This document shows positions 33,625 through 43,817 of a DNA stretch of 64,000 nt, piece after piece; the stretch's first letter is position 1; the number at the start of each line of letters is the position of its first letter. The notes under the pieces were generated by a model. That model saw only the letters and a list, made by a program, of their open reading frames with translations. It did no database searches and was not told the DNA's origin. Where the stretch lies: positions 1 through 64,000 of the forward strand of contig JBCCXA010000005.1 in the NCBI GenBank assembly GCA_039192515.1, written 5' to 3'. The position numbers and the translations under genes are program-made. Origin of the DNA: Verrucomicrobiota bacterium (GTDB lineage Bacteria > Verrucomicrobiota > Verrucomicrobiia > Methylacidiphilales > JBCCWR01).

Positions 33625-34383
33625 GTGAATAGAACTATAAATATTAGATGCATTATCACTCTGCTACTAATGTCTATATCTGCACAAACTGCGCAAGCGA
33701 CCTTCCTTTTTGAAAGCACCGATAAGCAAAGCACTCTCCTAGAACTCTATACTTCGGAGGGGTGCAGTAGCTGCCCTCCTGCCGAAAAATGGCTCAACTC
33801 CTTGCAATCACATCCCGAGCTTTGGAAGTCTTTTGTTCCTATAGCTTTCCATGTAAATTACTGGGACTATCTTGGCTGGAAAGACCAGTTTGCTGACCCT
33901 AACTATACGAAACGCCAAAAGGAATATTCACGCGCCTGGAAATCGCAGTCTGTTTACACACCAGGCTTCGTTAATAATGGAATGGAGTACAGGCATTGGT
34001 TTCAGACTAAGAAGCTGCCCCATCCATCAAACAAAAATGTAGGGCAACTTAGGTTAGAAAGCTCTGAAAAGGGCTATGTCAGCATATTGTTTACTCCAGC
34101 ATCGCCAGCAAAAGGACTATTTTCAGCCCAATTGTCATTATTAGGTTTTGATCTATCCTCTCAAGTAACACGAGGGGAAAACAGTGGCAAAAATCTTAAG
34201 CATCAGTTCGTAGCACTCTCATTGAATAAGGTTGCTCTCACAACAAATAATAATCGTGCTTGGACTGGACAAGTGCCCTTTCCTAAAAATAAATTCAAAT
34301 CTGAGAAAACAGCCATGGTTGCTTGGGTCCATAGAGAAGGGGCGCTAACACCCATACAAGCTACAGGAGGCTGGTTAAACTAA
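33625..34383 (+). CDS. Exported DUF1223 thioredoxin-like protein
   Basis: A 252-residue protein starting at GTG 33625, with a signal peptide (CIITLLLMSISAQTAQA). The DUF1223 core LLELYTSEGCSSCPPAEKWL carries a C-S-S-C-P-P motif, followed by AFHVNYWDYLGWKDQFADP, RQKEYSRAWKSQSVYTPGFVNNG and a C-terminal beta domain. The CxxC in a thioredoxin-like fold suggests a thiol redox role in the periplasm. It lies 12 bp before msrA, so the two are probably co-expressed for repair of oxidised proteins. Confidence 0.85.
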   Translation: MNRTINIRCIITLLLMSISAQTAQATFLFESTDKQSTLLELYTSEGCSSCPPAEKWLNSLQSHPELWKSFVPIAFHVNYWDYLGWKDQFADPNYTKRQKEYSRAWKSQSVYTPGFVNNGMEYRHWFQTKKLPHPSNKNVGQLRLESSEKGYVSILFTPASPAKGLFSAQLSLLGFDLSSQVTRGENSGKNLKHQFVALSLNKVALTTNNNRAWTGQVPFPKNKFKSEKTAMVAWVHREGALTPIQATGGWLN

Positions 34384-34395
34384 TGTTTAAAATTA

Positions 34396-34977
34396 ATGAA
34401 TAAATTAACACAATATTTCGCAATAGTTCTTTTGCTAGGATTTCTAAATACCTCGATCCAGTCTAAAACAGAAAGTGCAACTTTTGGTGCAGGATGTTTC
34501 TGGTGCGTTGAAGCAATCTATGAAAGCTATGACGGTGTCATTGAAGCAGTATCTGGCTACACAGGAGGAAGTGCATCTAACGCCACTTATAAAAAAGTAA
34601 GCAGCAAGCAAACCGAGCATATTGAGGTGGTTAGAGTCACATTCGACCCAAGTAAAATATCTTATGAAAAGCTACTCGACCTTTTTTGGGAAATACATGA
34701 CCCTACCAACCCTAACGGAGTATGGCCAGATTTTGGGAAACCCTATCGATCTAGTCTCTTCTATGAAAATGACTCTCAGAAGGATATTATTGAAAAATCC
34801 AAACAGAGGCTGACCGCGTCCGGAGTTTATAAAAAGCCAATTGCAACACTTATCCGTCCTCTAGAAAAATTTTATCCAGCCGAAGACTACCATCAGAATT
34901 TTGTCAAACGGAACCCGAATCAAAGGTACGTTAAAAATATAGCTCTTAAAAAATTAAAGAAGCACGGCTCTAAATAA
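34396..34977 (+). CDS. msrA: Exported peptide-methionine (S)-S-oxide reductase MsrA
   Basis: A 193-residue MsrA that reduces methionine-S-sulfoxide in damaged proteins. The catalytic motif is G33-C34-F-W-C37-V-E. Other family marks are YDGVIEAVSGYTGG, HIEVVRVTFDP, DPTNPNGVWPDFGKPYRSSLFY and FYPAEDYHQNF. A signal peptide (QYFAIVLLLGFLNTSIQS) places it in the periplasm, unlike most cytoplasmic MsrA enzymes. It follows the DUF1223 gene closely. Confidence 0.93.
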   Translation: MNKLTQYFAIVLLLGFLNTSIQSKTESATFGAGCFWCVEAIYESYDGVIEAVSGYTGGSASNATYKKVSSKQTEHIEVVRVTFDPSKISYEKLLDLFWEIHDPTNPNGVWPDFGKPYRSSLFYENDSQKDIIEKSKQRLTASGVYKKPIATLIRPLEKFYPAEDYHQNFVKRNPNQRYVKNIALKKLKKHGSK

Positions 34978-35179
34978 AACAAGCGTTTCCAGCTTTTCAT
35001 ATCGGCTTGTAACTCCCCATCCGCTCAGCAGCGAAAACCCCCGCGAACATTGCTTTCGCTATCTGAGTAAATCGCATTAGTAAGGAATTTAAACTTTATC
35101 TTAGCTCGTGCTTACTGTAGTATTAGTTTTTGTTATTAAACTAATAACCTCATAAGAACTACAATATGAAGTGTGATTT

Positions 35180-36601
35180 ATGAAAAAAATTTACTCTACC
35201 ACTACTAGAAGCACGCGACGGGACTTTCTTAAAAAATCGGCAATCTACGGCACTTTTAGTATATTACCTAGTTATCTTGCTCTGGGAAATAAGTCGGGTA
35301 AGCTCCCCGCTAGTGAACGCGTAAACGTAGCTTTTGTAGGAATTGCCAATCGGGGTAAAACCAATCTTGGGGGCTGCAAGAAAACAGGCCTTGCCAACTG
35401 TGTAGCACTCTGCGACATAGATATTCATAGCGAAGAGGCTAAAGAACAGACTACTAAATTCCCAGACGCCAAGACGTTTACGGATTGGAGAAAAATGTTC
35501 GATGAGATGGGCGACGAGATTGATGCCGTAGTCATTAGCACCCCTGACCACTCGCACTTTTCAGTAACTATGCAGGCCATGGACCTGGGTAAACACGTTT
35601 ATTGTGAAAAGCCACTCGCGCACACCTTTGGTCAATGTGAAAGACTCATTGCTAAAGCAGAGAAAACCGGTGTTGCCACCCAGATGGGCAACCAAGGCCA
35701 CTCGGGTGGCAATTACTTCCAATTTAAGCTATGGTCAGAAAAGCGAATCATCAAAGATGTTACCAAGATAACGGCTCATATGAATAGCAAGCGTCGCTGG
35801 CACAGCTGGAAAAACATCTCAGCATATCCAGAGCAATCAGTTAAAGAGGGCGTTGACTGGGATCTTTGGCTTGACTCTGCACCAGAGCATCCTTACAGCG
35901 ACAAGCTTCATCCTGGAGACTGGAGAAGTTGGTATGACTACGGAAGCGGAGCCTTCGGAGACTGGGGACCCCATATATTAGATACCTGTCACCGATTCTT
36001 AGAGCTTGGATATCCCACCAAAATAAAAGCTGTCAAACGTGATACGACCAGCAGCCTTATTTACCCTGTTGCCAGCACGATTCAATTTGACTTCGCCCCT
36101 CGTAATAACATGCCTGCCTGCCATGTAACTTGGTACGATGGACAGGGTAATTTTCCTGAGGTTGAAGAGGAACTAGGTAGACTCAATTCAGATGGCATAA
36201 GACAACCAGTTAATTTGAGCAAGCCTGGTAAGATCATCTATGGAAAAGCAACTGATGGCTCTGATCTCGTTTTCCAAGGCGGCTCACACGCTAAAACTTT
36301 ACGCATCATTCCCGATGAGAAGCTAAAAGAATTAGCAGCTACTCTTCCTAAGATCGCAACTAAACAATCAGGACACTATAAAAACTTCCTACTAGGCTGT
36401 AAAGGAGAAGAGGAGCCCCGTTCTCCATTTGCAGTGGGAGGCACGCTAACTCAAGTATTCAACCTAGGTATTCTAGCCCAACGTTTTGGAGGTGAAATTC
36501 AATTTGACCCGAGCACCAAGCAAATCACCAATCATCCAGAAGCTAATACACTTCTTGACCCCGAGCCACGCAAAGGATGGGAGCAATACTACAAGGTATA
36601 A
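35180..36601 (+). CDS. Tat-exported Gfo/Idh/MocA-family oxidoreductase
   Basis: A 473-residue NAD(P)-dependent oxidoreductase with a twin-arginine signal (STRRDFLKKSAIYGTFSILPSYLALG). The Rossmann part is VNVAFVGIANRGKTNLGGCKK, and the cofactor/substrate site D-A-V-V-I-S-T-P-D-H-S-H and VYCEKPLAH are typical of the family; the E-K-P lysine is catalytic. The C-terminal domain includes GAFGDWGPHILDTCHRFLELG. Family members act on sugars or cyclitols; PVC genomes carry many Tat-exported copies. Carbohydrate breakdown is likely, substrate unknown. Confidence 0.88.
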   Translation: MKKIYSTTTRSTRRDFLKKSAIYGTFSILPSYLALGNKSGKLPASERVNVAFVGIANRGKTNLGGCKKTGLANCVALCDIDIHSEEAKEQTTKFPDAKTFTDWRKMFDEMGDEIDAVVISTPDHSHFSVTMQAMDLGKHVYCEKPLAHTFGQCERLIAKAEKTGVATQMGNQGHSGGNYFQFKLWSEKRIIKDVTKITAHMNSKRRWHSWKNISAYPEQSVKEGVDWDLWLDSAPEHPYSDKLHPGDWRSWYDYGSGAFGDWGPHILDTCHRFLELGYPTKIKAVKRDTTSSLIYPVASTIQFDFAPRNNMPACHVTWYDGQGNFPEVEEELGRLNSDGIRQPVNLSKPGKIIYGKATDGSDLVFQGGSHAKTLRIIPDEKLKELAATLPKIATKQSGHYKNFLLGCKGEEEPRSPFAVGGTLTQVFNLGILAQRFGGEIQFDPSTKQITNHPEANTLLDPEPRKGWEQYYKV

Positions 36602-36793
36602 AAATTTCCATTTCGATTGATTATGTCATTACTCAAACACTATGAAACGAACAAAAGAGCCTGATGACCCGAATAAACATATCGTTTAGAATTTAAACAA
36701 AAAAAACTGGCACTTCTCTCAATTAAAAAGAAGTTTTTTTGATGATCTGAAAACTAAGCATTCCTCGCCCGATATCAGGAGAGGGGGACTAGA

Positions 36794-36966
36794 TTTAGCC
36801 CGGATTATCTAATAGAAATTGAACGAGATGCGTTAAAGCTTGAGCCAGAAGGAAAAGAGAGTCGACGAAGATGTATCAAAGGGTGATACCTCTAGGAGGC
36901 TCTATGTTTCTTGGGGCCAAGATCTTGTGCAGATCTTTAGGTCTTTGCTGCATCATCCGGGTTTAA
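36794..36966 (+). repeat. Dispersed intergenic repeat, copy D (best conserved ends)
   Basis: 173 bp with clear terminal inverted repeats: TTTAGCCCGGATTATC at the left and GCATCATCCGGGTTTAA at the right. The internal AAGATCTTGTGCAGATCTT forms a 7-bp stem. The blocks CGAGATGCGTTAAAGCTTG and GAGAGTCGACGAAGATGTAT match the inverted copy at 42382 almost exactly. No protein-coding frame is evident. It occupies much of the 505-bp gap between the Gfo/Idh and VWA genes; the rest of that gap holds nothing I recognise. Confidence 0.75.
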
Positions 36967-37107
36967 GGTAGAAGACCTCGCTAGGTTTCGTAGGAGGAGG
37001 GAACACTTGATATTCAACCTAATTATATGTTACTTACAAATATAGAGCTTATAAAAAAATAATTAATCACACTTCCAACAATCAAAATCTTATGTTAATC
37101 TATAAAT

Positions 37108-38106
37108 ATGTCTACTTCTTCTAAAATCAATATTTTTAGGTTAAGCACGCCTTTAGTAGTATCTATTCTATTTCATGGGCTACTGTTTGTGCTAATTGGG
37201 GGAACTATCATTTTCGAAAAGCAGCTTACTCAGACCTTTTTCGAACCTGCCAACATTACACCTTCAGTCCAAGAAGACACCTTGATAGAGGATGAGCTTG
37301 TGTTGGAAGAACCTCAAGAAGTCGCCTTGGACTTGCCTACCGAAGAGCTAGAGGTTGAGGAGGTAAGCTCTGCCGCACCAGACTTTTCTGCGCTTGCTGA
37401 AACAATTACCTCTACTGCAACGATCGATACGGGATTTAATACTTCTTTTTCGGAGGATGCAGTATTCGAAATTAATGCAGTACCCACCTCGAAGCTGGAA
37501 GCCGGAACTGGGGTAGGCAAAGGATTAGGTAAGGTAGCTTCTAAAGTTAATTTCTTTGGCCTGCAATCTGAAGGCGGGGATATTGCTTTCGTTATCGACC
37601 TATCTCTGTCCATGAAGCATAGAGGAAGGACTGAAAAACTAAAGGAGCAGCTGACGAAAGCCATTCGTGGAATGGGTGAAGGAACCCGCCTTTCGATTAT
37701 TTGTTTTGCAGGACCGGTGTGGAACTTTGGTGAAAAACCTCCACCAAAGAAGCAGAATCCGCCTAAGCCTAGGTGGATCGAAATAACCAGCGACTCAAAG
37801 CCTCAAATAATTTCAGAGATCAAGGGTCTTTCACACAAGGATCTAGTTCTTGGGACAAATTGGACCAGGGGGGTAGTTCAAGCAAAAAGGCTTTCTCAAA
37901 AGCCAAGCGCGGTTTTTTTCATGACCGACGGAAATTTACAAGGTTCATTACCTGATTTTAAAAAAGAATCTAAAAGTTGGGCGGCTGGAGGCTTCCCCAT
38001 CAACACCATAGTGCTAGGTGCCAAAGATGTTAACAAAAGCCCAGATATTAAAGCTCTAAAAGAAGTCGCATCAACTTCAAAGGGCTCATTCAAAATTGTA
38101 GACTAG
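37108..38106 (+). CDS. Membrane-anchored VWA-domain protein
   Basis: A 332-residue protein. A TonB-like N-terminal helix (PLVVSILFHGLLFVLIGGTIIF, residues 15-36) is followed by an acidic Glu-rich spacer (residues 50-90). The von Willebrand A domain has MIDAS motif D164-L-S166-L-S168 (GGDIAFVIDLSLSMKHRG) and FFMTDGNLQGS. It probably projects the VWA domain into the periplasm. It has no operon partner. The target is unknown. Confidence 0.75.
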   Translation: MSTSSKINIFRLSTPLVVSILFHGLLFVLIGGTIIFEKQLTQTFFEPANITPSVQEDTLIEDELVLEEPQEVALDLPTEELEVEEVSSAAPDFSALAETITSTATIDTGFNTSFSEDAVFEINAVPTSKLEAGTGVGKGLGKVASKVNFFGLQSEGGDIAFVIDLSLSMKHRGRTEKLKEQLTKAIRGMGEGTRLSIICFAGPVWNFGEKPPPKKQNPPKPRWIEITSDSKPQIISEIKGLSHKDLVLGTNWTRGVVQAKRLSQKPSAVFFMTDGNLQGSLPDFKKESKSWAAGGFPINTIVLGAKDVNKSPDIKALKEVASTSKGSFKIVD

Positions 38107-38128
38107 TAAATATACCAGTCATACTGGC

Positions 38129-39553
38129 TTAAGCTGGTTGTTTAGACCTGCTAAAGGGAAAGTAGTTTTTAGCATTATTGTAGCAGATATCTTGGACCAT
38201 TGCCCCTACAAGTTTCATATCATTGGGTATCAGACCATCTTCTATATCTTGTCCAAGAATATTACAAAGAATTCTTCTAAAATACTCATGACGTGAAAAA
38301 GACAGGAAAGAACGACTATCTGTAAGCATACCAATAAAGCGACTAAGTAAGCTCAGCTGCGAAATTGCCTCCAGATTTCTCTGCATTCCATCTTTCTGGT
38401 CTTGAAACCACCAACCACTACCAAGCTGAATTTTACCCGGAATGGAACCATCCTGAAAATTACCTATCATCGTAGCAAGCATCTCAGTATCTCCCGGATG
38501 GTGATTATATAAAATAGTCCTCCCAAGCAGTTTCTCGGTGTTCAAAACATCCAAGTGCTTGGAAAGAGCCTCTGCATAGTTTCCTTCCCCAATGGAATCA
38601 AAACCTGCATCTGGTCCAAGCTGTTTAAACATGCTTGAATTATTATTTCTCATGGGGCCAATATGTAGCTGTCGCACCCAATCTTTTTGTCCGTCCATGC
38701 GAGCTAGGTCTAAAAGTAATGCTGTTTGGAAGATCTGAACCTCCTGTTCAGATGGAACCCTACCCTCCCTTACCCTTTCAAAGATACCACTCACCTCTTC
38801 TATAGAGTAAGGAACAAAATAAAACTGGCTTAAACCATAATCCGAAACTCGGCACCCTTGCTCATGAAAAAACTCATGCCTTTTTTGCAATGCCCTGAGC
38901 AACTCAGCATAACTATTAATAGAAAGGCCCGAGACTACTTCTAGTTTTTGCATATAGGCATTATAACTTTCTGGATCTCTAATATGTAGATTCTTATCAG
39001 GTCGCCAGGCGGGAAAAACTTTAAAACCAGGATCAGATTCTGTAGCCATTTTCTGGTGGAAGCGCAAATCGTCAATAGGATCATCGGTCGTACAGAGTAT
39101 TTCTACCTTTTGCATGCTCATGCAATCTCTAGCAGTTAACCCATTGCTAAGCTTAGCTTCTGTTTCAGACCAAATTTGATCAGATGTTGACTCACTGAGA
39201 AGCTCTTCAATCCCAAAAAAACGCTTCAATTCTAATTGGCTCCAATGATAAATCGGATTTCGCAGGAGTTTAGGCATGGTAGCGGCAAAATGGTCAAACT
39301 TTTCGCGGTCGGAGCACTTGCCCGTGCAGTATCTCTCTGCAACTCCATTCGTTCGCATAGCCCTCCATTTATAGTGATCCCCATACAACCAAACTTGTGT
39401 CATATTATCCCAGCTTTTATTTTCCGCTATCTCCCTGGGAGAGAGGTGGTTATGATAGTCAATAATTGGCATCTCCTCAGCATAGTCGTGGTAGAGTATG
39501 CATGATGACCTGCTTTTAAGCATGAAGTTATCATTAATAAAAACTGAACTCAT
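38129..39553 (-). CDS. uxaC: Glucuronate isomerase UxaC
   Basis: A 474-residue uronate isomerase of the amidohydrolase-like fold that interconverts glucuronate/fructuronate or galacturonate/tagaturonate. The metal-binding N-terminus is PIIDYHNHLSPREIAENKSWDNMTQVWLYGDHYKWRAMR, a signature of UxaC, and LHIGPMRNNNSSMFKQLGPDAGFDSIG is also diagnostic. Length is normal. No uxaA, uxaB or uronate transporter is next to it, so the pathway's other genes lie elsewhere. It is convergent with the VWA gene. Confidence 0.94.
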   Translation of the reverse strand: MSSVFINDNFMLKSRSSCILYHDYAEEMPIIDYHNHLSPREIAENKSWDNMTQVWLYGDHYKWRAMRTNGVAERYCTGKCSDREKFDHFAATMPKLLRNPIYHWSQLELKRFFGIEELLSESTSDQIWSETEAKLSNGLTARDCMSMQKVEILCTTDDPIDDLRFHQKMATESDPGFKVFPAWRPDKNLHIRDPESYNAYMQKLEVVSGLSINSYAELLRALQKRHEFFHEQGCRVSDYGLSQFYFVPYSIEEVSGIFERVREGRVPSEQEVQIFQTALLLDLARMDGQKDWVRQLHIGPMRNNNSSMFKQLGPDAGFDSIGEGNYAEALSKHLDVLNTEKLLGRTILYNHHPGDTEMLATMIGNFQDGSIPGKIQLGSGWWFQDQKDGMQRNLEAISQLSLLSRFIGMLTDSRSFLSFSRHEYFRRILCNILGQDIEDGLIPNDMKLVGAMVQDICYNNAKNYFPFSRSKQPA

Positions 39554-39744
39554 TCCTCACTTACTAACACAATCTTCGCTATCAATCCCAGTTTATTTAT
39601 CAAGCGCAAGCCTTGTTTTCATTATTATGAGGCTTTGTTAAAAAAAATTCAAAAGATGACTAAAGCCCATGGGATCTTAGTCGAATTATTTAACTACAGT
39701 TTTAACCGCGAATTGCTCATGAAGAGCTAACAAAGGAAGCACGG

Positions 39745-40197
39745 ATGCTAGATAATCAACGCAACTCACCAAGTCAGTCAGAACCACCAACCGAACAATC
39801 GCTTCGCTTCCACCTTTCCAAACAGCGCGGAACACCTTTCTCCGACCAGGAATGGGTCAGGGCCAAGCACGGCATGCTCTTGCTTGATTATTCACAGGAC
39901 CACAACAACCCGAAAAGATATAAAATCAGTAAGAAATACGCCAACGAGACCAACCAACCAATGCCATTAAATAATGCCACAATGTTTGGTCCTGGCCCAT
40001 CCAAGTCGAGGTCTAAAAAGACCACTCCTCACAATACCAAGATGGAATTCATCTATTACTTCGCCATTGCGGCTATACTATTTTGCAGCAATACACTTCT
40101 ACCACCAGAGATGGCTGCATTAGCCTCAACTGGATTTATTTTAGGCCTAATTGGAATCGCAGGCATCTACTGCTTTCGCCTCATTCGTAATTCATAA
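39745..40197 (+). CDS. Small membrane protein, unknown
   Basis: A 150-residue protein with a polar, Asn/Pro/Ser-rich N-terminal 100 residues and a C-terminal pair of hydrophobic segments (FIYYFAIAAILFCSNTLL and LASTGFILGLIGIAGIYCF). CAAAGGAAGCACGG before the ATG gives a good ribosome site. I recognise no family. It precedes the L,D-transpeptidase gene by about 120 bp on the same strand. Confidence 0.6.
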   Translation: MLDNQRNSPSQSEPPTEQSLRFHLSKQRGTPFSDQEWVRAKHGMLLLDYSQDHNNPKRYKISKKYANETNQPMPLNNATMFGPGPSKSRSKKTTPHNTKMEFIYYFAIAAILFCSNTLLPPEMAALASTGFILGLIGIAGIYCFRLIRNS

Positions 40198-40319
40198 AAC
40201 CGCTAACTTCTCTCAGAGAATACCTACCTCAATCTTTTTGTTAGGGAATGGACACAGATGCCGAATTGGCATTAGTATAAGTAATGTAATGATTATGGGG
40301 TTAACATATATTGGATGCT

Positions 40320-42140
40320 ATGATGGATAGAACTAGAGGTGTCACAATCGCTATTTTAGGAATAGCATTGGTGTCTTGTTCAAAGAACGAGACAAATAAA
40401 GTTTCTAGCACTCAAGATCCAATGCTCCAAGTAGAAACAGTTGAGGAGCCTCAATCTATGGCCTCCGCTGAAGAGCTCGTAGTGCCTAAGGTGCCTGAAG
40501 TCATTATTGACCCGAAAGTAGAGGCTCTCACTAAGTATCTAGAAGAAAGCCTACCTTCTCTAACAAACGCTAGCACACTTGCTCAAATACAGGACTTCTA
40601 TAAAACTAATAGTCACGAATTGGCTTGGTCCTTAGAAGAGCAACAACTCTCCGTATACCCACCTACTGAAGGACTTTTCCGGGCCATAAGATCTTCCAGC
40701 ACTCATGGACTCAACCCAGAGAGATATGACTCAGAGCTACTAGAGGCCAACTTACATAGCCTCCTGAAGACTAATCCCGCCGAACGCACTGCCCAACAAC
40801 TCGCAGAGAACGACGTTTTGTTAACCCTTATTCTTCACACCTTTATTAAAGACCTGCGGTATGGTCATGTTAACCCCTACAGAGCGATCGGTCAAAAGTG
40901 GAACAGGCACTCACGCAAAGTAGCATTGCATGATCACATCAATCTCATTCTCAAACTCCAAACTAGCTCAGAAATTGAAAAGGCCATTCTATCCCTTGCG
41001 CCACATTGCTCAGCCTACCTTGAATTACGCAATCAATTAGCCACCTATCAAAAGATTGTAAATCAAAGAGCATGGGAAGCCATTCCTAGGCCTTCTGATC
41101 GAGCTGACTGGACTATAGAGCCAGGTCAGCGATTCTCTAAACTACCTCTATTGAAAAAGCGCTTGCGGGCAACGGGGGAATACCGCCATTCAAGAGAAAA
41201 ATCTGAAGACCCGACATCTACTAGATACAAAGGAGAAATAGTAGAAGCGGTCAAAAAATTTCAGCAACGTCATAGTCTTTATGTAGACGGCATTCTAGGG
41301 CCCAATACGCTTCGCGAACTCAATGTCCCCGCAGAAAAACGCATCGAACAAATTTTAGTCAATCTGGAACGCATACGCTGGATGCCTAGAGAATTAGGGA
41401 ATCGCTATATTATGGTTAACGTACCGGAATTCACACTTCGCGCCTATGATCAAGGCCAGCAAGTCGAGAATATGAGGGTAGTGGTGGGCAGCATGAAAAA
41501 AAGGACCACCACACCTGTCATTCATAAGCCCATGAAGCACATCATCTTTCGCCCTTATTGGAATGTTCCATTTAGCATTTCTCGCGATGAACTCATACCC
41601 GCTGCTGAAGCCAATGAAAATTACCTTGCTCACTACCATTACGAAATCATCTGTAATGAAGATCAAAGAGTCATAGAAGATCTCGAAGCAGGCCTTGAGC
41701 TCGTAAAAACTAATGGGGCATACATCCGCCAAAAGTCAGGCAGCTTCAATGCTCTAGGGCATGTGAAATTTATTTTTCCAAATGATTATTCCGTTTACAT
41801 GCACGACACCAATGAAACGCGATACTTTGACTATACTCAACGCGATTTCAGCCACGGTTGCATAAGACTCCACCGCCCTGATGACCTAGCAGTTTATGCC
41901 CTTGGCAGCGTAAGAAATTGGGACAAAGAAAAAATACACTCTATGATGTACGGAGAAAAACGAAAGTATGTGCCCCTTAAAAAACCTATAGAAGTTTACA
42001 TCTACTACATGACTGCCTTTTATGCTGATGAAGAAAGGGAATTTCGTTTCTGCCATGATATCTATGAACATGACTCCAGAGTGCTCCACATTATCCAAAA
42101 GAAGGAGCACCTGGCCTTAAAACTGGCTTCTACGCAATAG
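40320..42140 (+). CDS. YcbB-type L,D-transpeptidase lipoprotein
   Basis: About 606 residues from ATG 40320 (the frame also allows TTG 40311). A lipoprotein signal ends in IALVSC. A peptidoglycan-binding helix bundle follows (GEIVEAVKKFQQRHSLYVDGILGPNTLRELN). The YkuD catalytic domain has IMVNVPEFTLRAY, KRTTTPVI and the active site FSHGCIRLHRPDDL, in which the Cys is the nucleophile. It forms 3-3 cross-links in peptidoglycan or attaches proteins to it, in the periplasm. The domain order matches E. coli LdtD (YcbB). Confidence 0.9.
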   Translation: MMDRTRGVTIAILGIALVSCSKNETNKVSSTQDPMLQVETVEEPQSMASAEELVVPKVPEVIIDPKVEALTKYLEESLPSLTNASTLAQIQDFYKTNSHELAWSLEEQQLSVYPPTEGLFRAIRSSSTHGLNPERYDSELLEANLHSLLKTNPAERTAQQLAENDVLLTLILHTFIKDLRYGHVNPYRAIGQKWNRHSRKVALHDHINLILKLQTSSEIEKAILSLAPHCSAYLELRNQLATYQKIVNQRAWEAIPRPSDRADWTIEPGQRFSKLPLLKKRLRATGEYRHSREKSEDPTSTRYKGEIVEAVKKFQQRHSLYVDGILGPNTLRELNVPAEKRIEQILVNLERIRWMPRELGNRYIMVNVPEFTLRAYDQGQQVENMRVVVGSMKKRTTTPVIHKPMKHIIFRPYWNVPFSISRDELIPAAEANENYLAHYHYEIICNEDQRVIEDLEAGLELVKTNGAYIRQKSGSFNALGHVKFIFPNDYSVYMHDTNETRYFDYTQRDFSHGCIRLHRPDDLAVYALGSVRNWDKEKIHSMMYGEKRKYVPLKKPIEVYIYYMTAFYADEEREFRFCHDIYEHDSRVLHIIQKKEHLALKLASTQ

Positions 42141-42381
42141 TATTATCATTAAGTGATCAACCTTCTTCTATCGGGCTTTGCCCTCTGCTGACCTCTCTCC
42201 ATTTATAAATATAGCGCCTCATGGCCAATACATTTTAACCCTTTCTGGCTTGAATAATCATTTGGTCTCTTCTTTACATTATGTCTTCAATTTATCTGCT
42301 TGTAAATACATGCTATACCACTTTGTAAGGAGCGAGTAACAGCTTATCACTGAGTGTTGACCAAAGCCTACGAAAGTAAGA

Positions 42382-42643
42382 TTAAGGCGAAATGGTGAAA
42401 TAGAGACTTAAAGATCCAGGTAAGATCTTGCCTCAAGAAACGTGAAATCTTCTAGGAACATCACCTACGAGACCCATGCCCGGTCTATCCGAATTGGTGC
42501 TCTGCACTTGATAGTTTGGCCTTCACTTAGCTTTTAAGCTGCGCTCAGAGGATGAGATTGAATACATCTTCGTCGACTCTCTTTTTCATCTGGCCAAGCT
42601 TTTACGCATCTCGTCCCATCTCTATGACATCGTGCGGATTAAA
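42382..42643 (-). repeat. Dispersed intergenic repeat, copy E (inverted, long form)
   Basis: 262 bp, read on the minus strand. It opens with TTTAATCCGCACGATGTCATAG, continues with CGAGATGCGTAAAAGCTTGG and GAGAGTCGACGAAGATGTAT, has the longer middle shared with copy C, then CACGTTTCTTGAGGCAAGATCTTACCTGG and a decayed right end near CCATTTCGCCTTAA. It fills much of the 591-bp gap between the transpeptidase and amiE; I see nothing else in that gap. Confidence 0.7.
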
Positions 42644-42731
42644 GTAGATAAAAATCACAGCATTTAACCTATAGGGTATAGATCTTGCTGAATCAGTAAC
42701 ACCAAATTAATTCAACAAAGGTCAAGATAAT

Positions 42732-43778
42732 ATGAGACATGGAGATATTTCAAGTAGCGCAGATACTGTAGGGGTAGCCGTAGTAAATTATAAAATGCCC
42801 AGGCTTCATACACGAGAAGAAGTCTTAGCTAATGCACAAAAGATTGCAGATATGATCAAAGGAATGAAGGTCGGGTTACCAGGAATGGATTTAGTAATTT
42901 TCCCTGAATACAGCACAATGGGCATTATGTATGACCAAGATGAAATGATGGAGACCGCAGCAACCGTGCCAGGAGATGAAACTGCCATTTTCTCTAAGGC
43001 TTGCATAGAGGCTGACACCTGGGGCGTTTTCTCGCTTACTGGGGAGAGACATGAAGAACATCCAAATAAGGCGCCATACAACACGCTCGTCTTGATCAAC
43101 AACAAAGGCGAGATCGTTCAAAAATACCGTAAATGCATTCCATGGTGCCCAATCGAAGGATGGTATCCAGGAGAAACAACTTATGCTACAGAAGGGCCCA
43201 AAGGTTTAAAAATCAGCCTCATCATATGTGATGATGGAAACTATCCGGAAATCTGGCGAGACTGTGCCATGAAAGGGGCTGAATTAATTGTGCGTTGCCA
43301 GGGCTACATGTATCCTGCTAAAGAGCAGCAAGTCATGATGGCTAAATGCATGGCCTGGGCCAATAACAGTTATGTAGCCGTTGCTAATGCCACAGGCTTC
43401 GACGGTGTTTACTCTTACTTTGGACATTCGGCAATCATTGGTTTCGACGGACGCACCCTAGGAGAATGCGGCGAAGAAGACATGGGGGTACAGTATGCTC
43501 AATTGTCGGTAAGCCAAATTCGTGACGCTCGAGCCAATGACCAATCTCAGAATCATCTCTTCAAACTCCTTCACCGCGGGTATACTGGAGTTTACAATTC
43601 TGGCGATGGAGATAAGGGAATGGCCACTTGTCCCTTTGACTTTTATCGAAGCTGGGTGATGGATGCTGAAAAGACCCAAGCTGATGTAGAAAAAATCACA
43701 AGAAGCAAAATAGGCACAGCCGAGTGCCCAGTTGGCAGCTTGCCCATGGAAGAGACCAAGGAGGCCACTGCGGGTTAG
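42732..43778 (+). CDS. amiE: Aliphatic amidase AmiE
   Basis: A 348-residue nitrilase-superfamily amidase that hydrolyses short aliphatic amides to acids and ammonia. The catalytic triad falls at the same positions as in Pseudomonas AmiE: E59 (IFPEYST), K134 (KYRKCIPW) and C166 ([15 protein letters not shown]). Length and the MRHGDISSS start also match. The close match over the active-site region supports amidase rather than formamidase. No amide transporter or regulator gene is adjacent. It lies 39 bp before the AAA ATPase gene. Confidence 0.94.
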   Translation: MRHGDISSSADTVGVAVVNYKMPRLHTREEVLANAQKIADMIKGMKVGLPGMDLVIFPEYSTMGIMYDQDEMMETAATVPGDETAIFSKACIEADTWGVFSLTGERHEEHPNKAPYNTLVLINNKGEIVQKYRKCIPWCPIEGWYPGETTYATEGPKGLKISLIICDDGNYPEIWRDCAMKGAELIVRCQGYMYPAKEQQVMMAKCMAWANNSYVAVANATGFDGVYSYFGHSAIIGFDGRTLGECGEEDMGVQYAQLSVSQIRDARANDQSQNHLFKLLHRGYTGVYNSGDGDKGMATCPFDFYRSWVMDAEKTQADVEKITRSKIGTAECPVGSLPMEETKEATAG

Positions 43779-43817
43779 TGAGCCCCACCCACATCATACC
43801 AACGCTGAGGTGAATCA

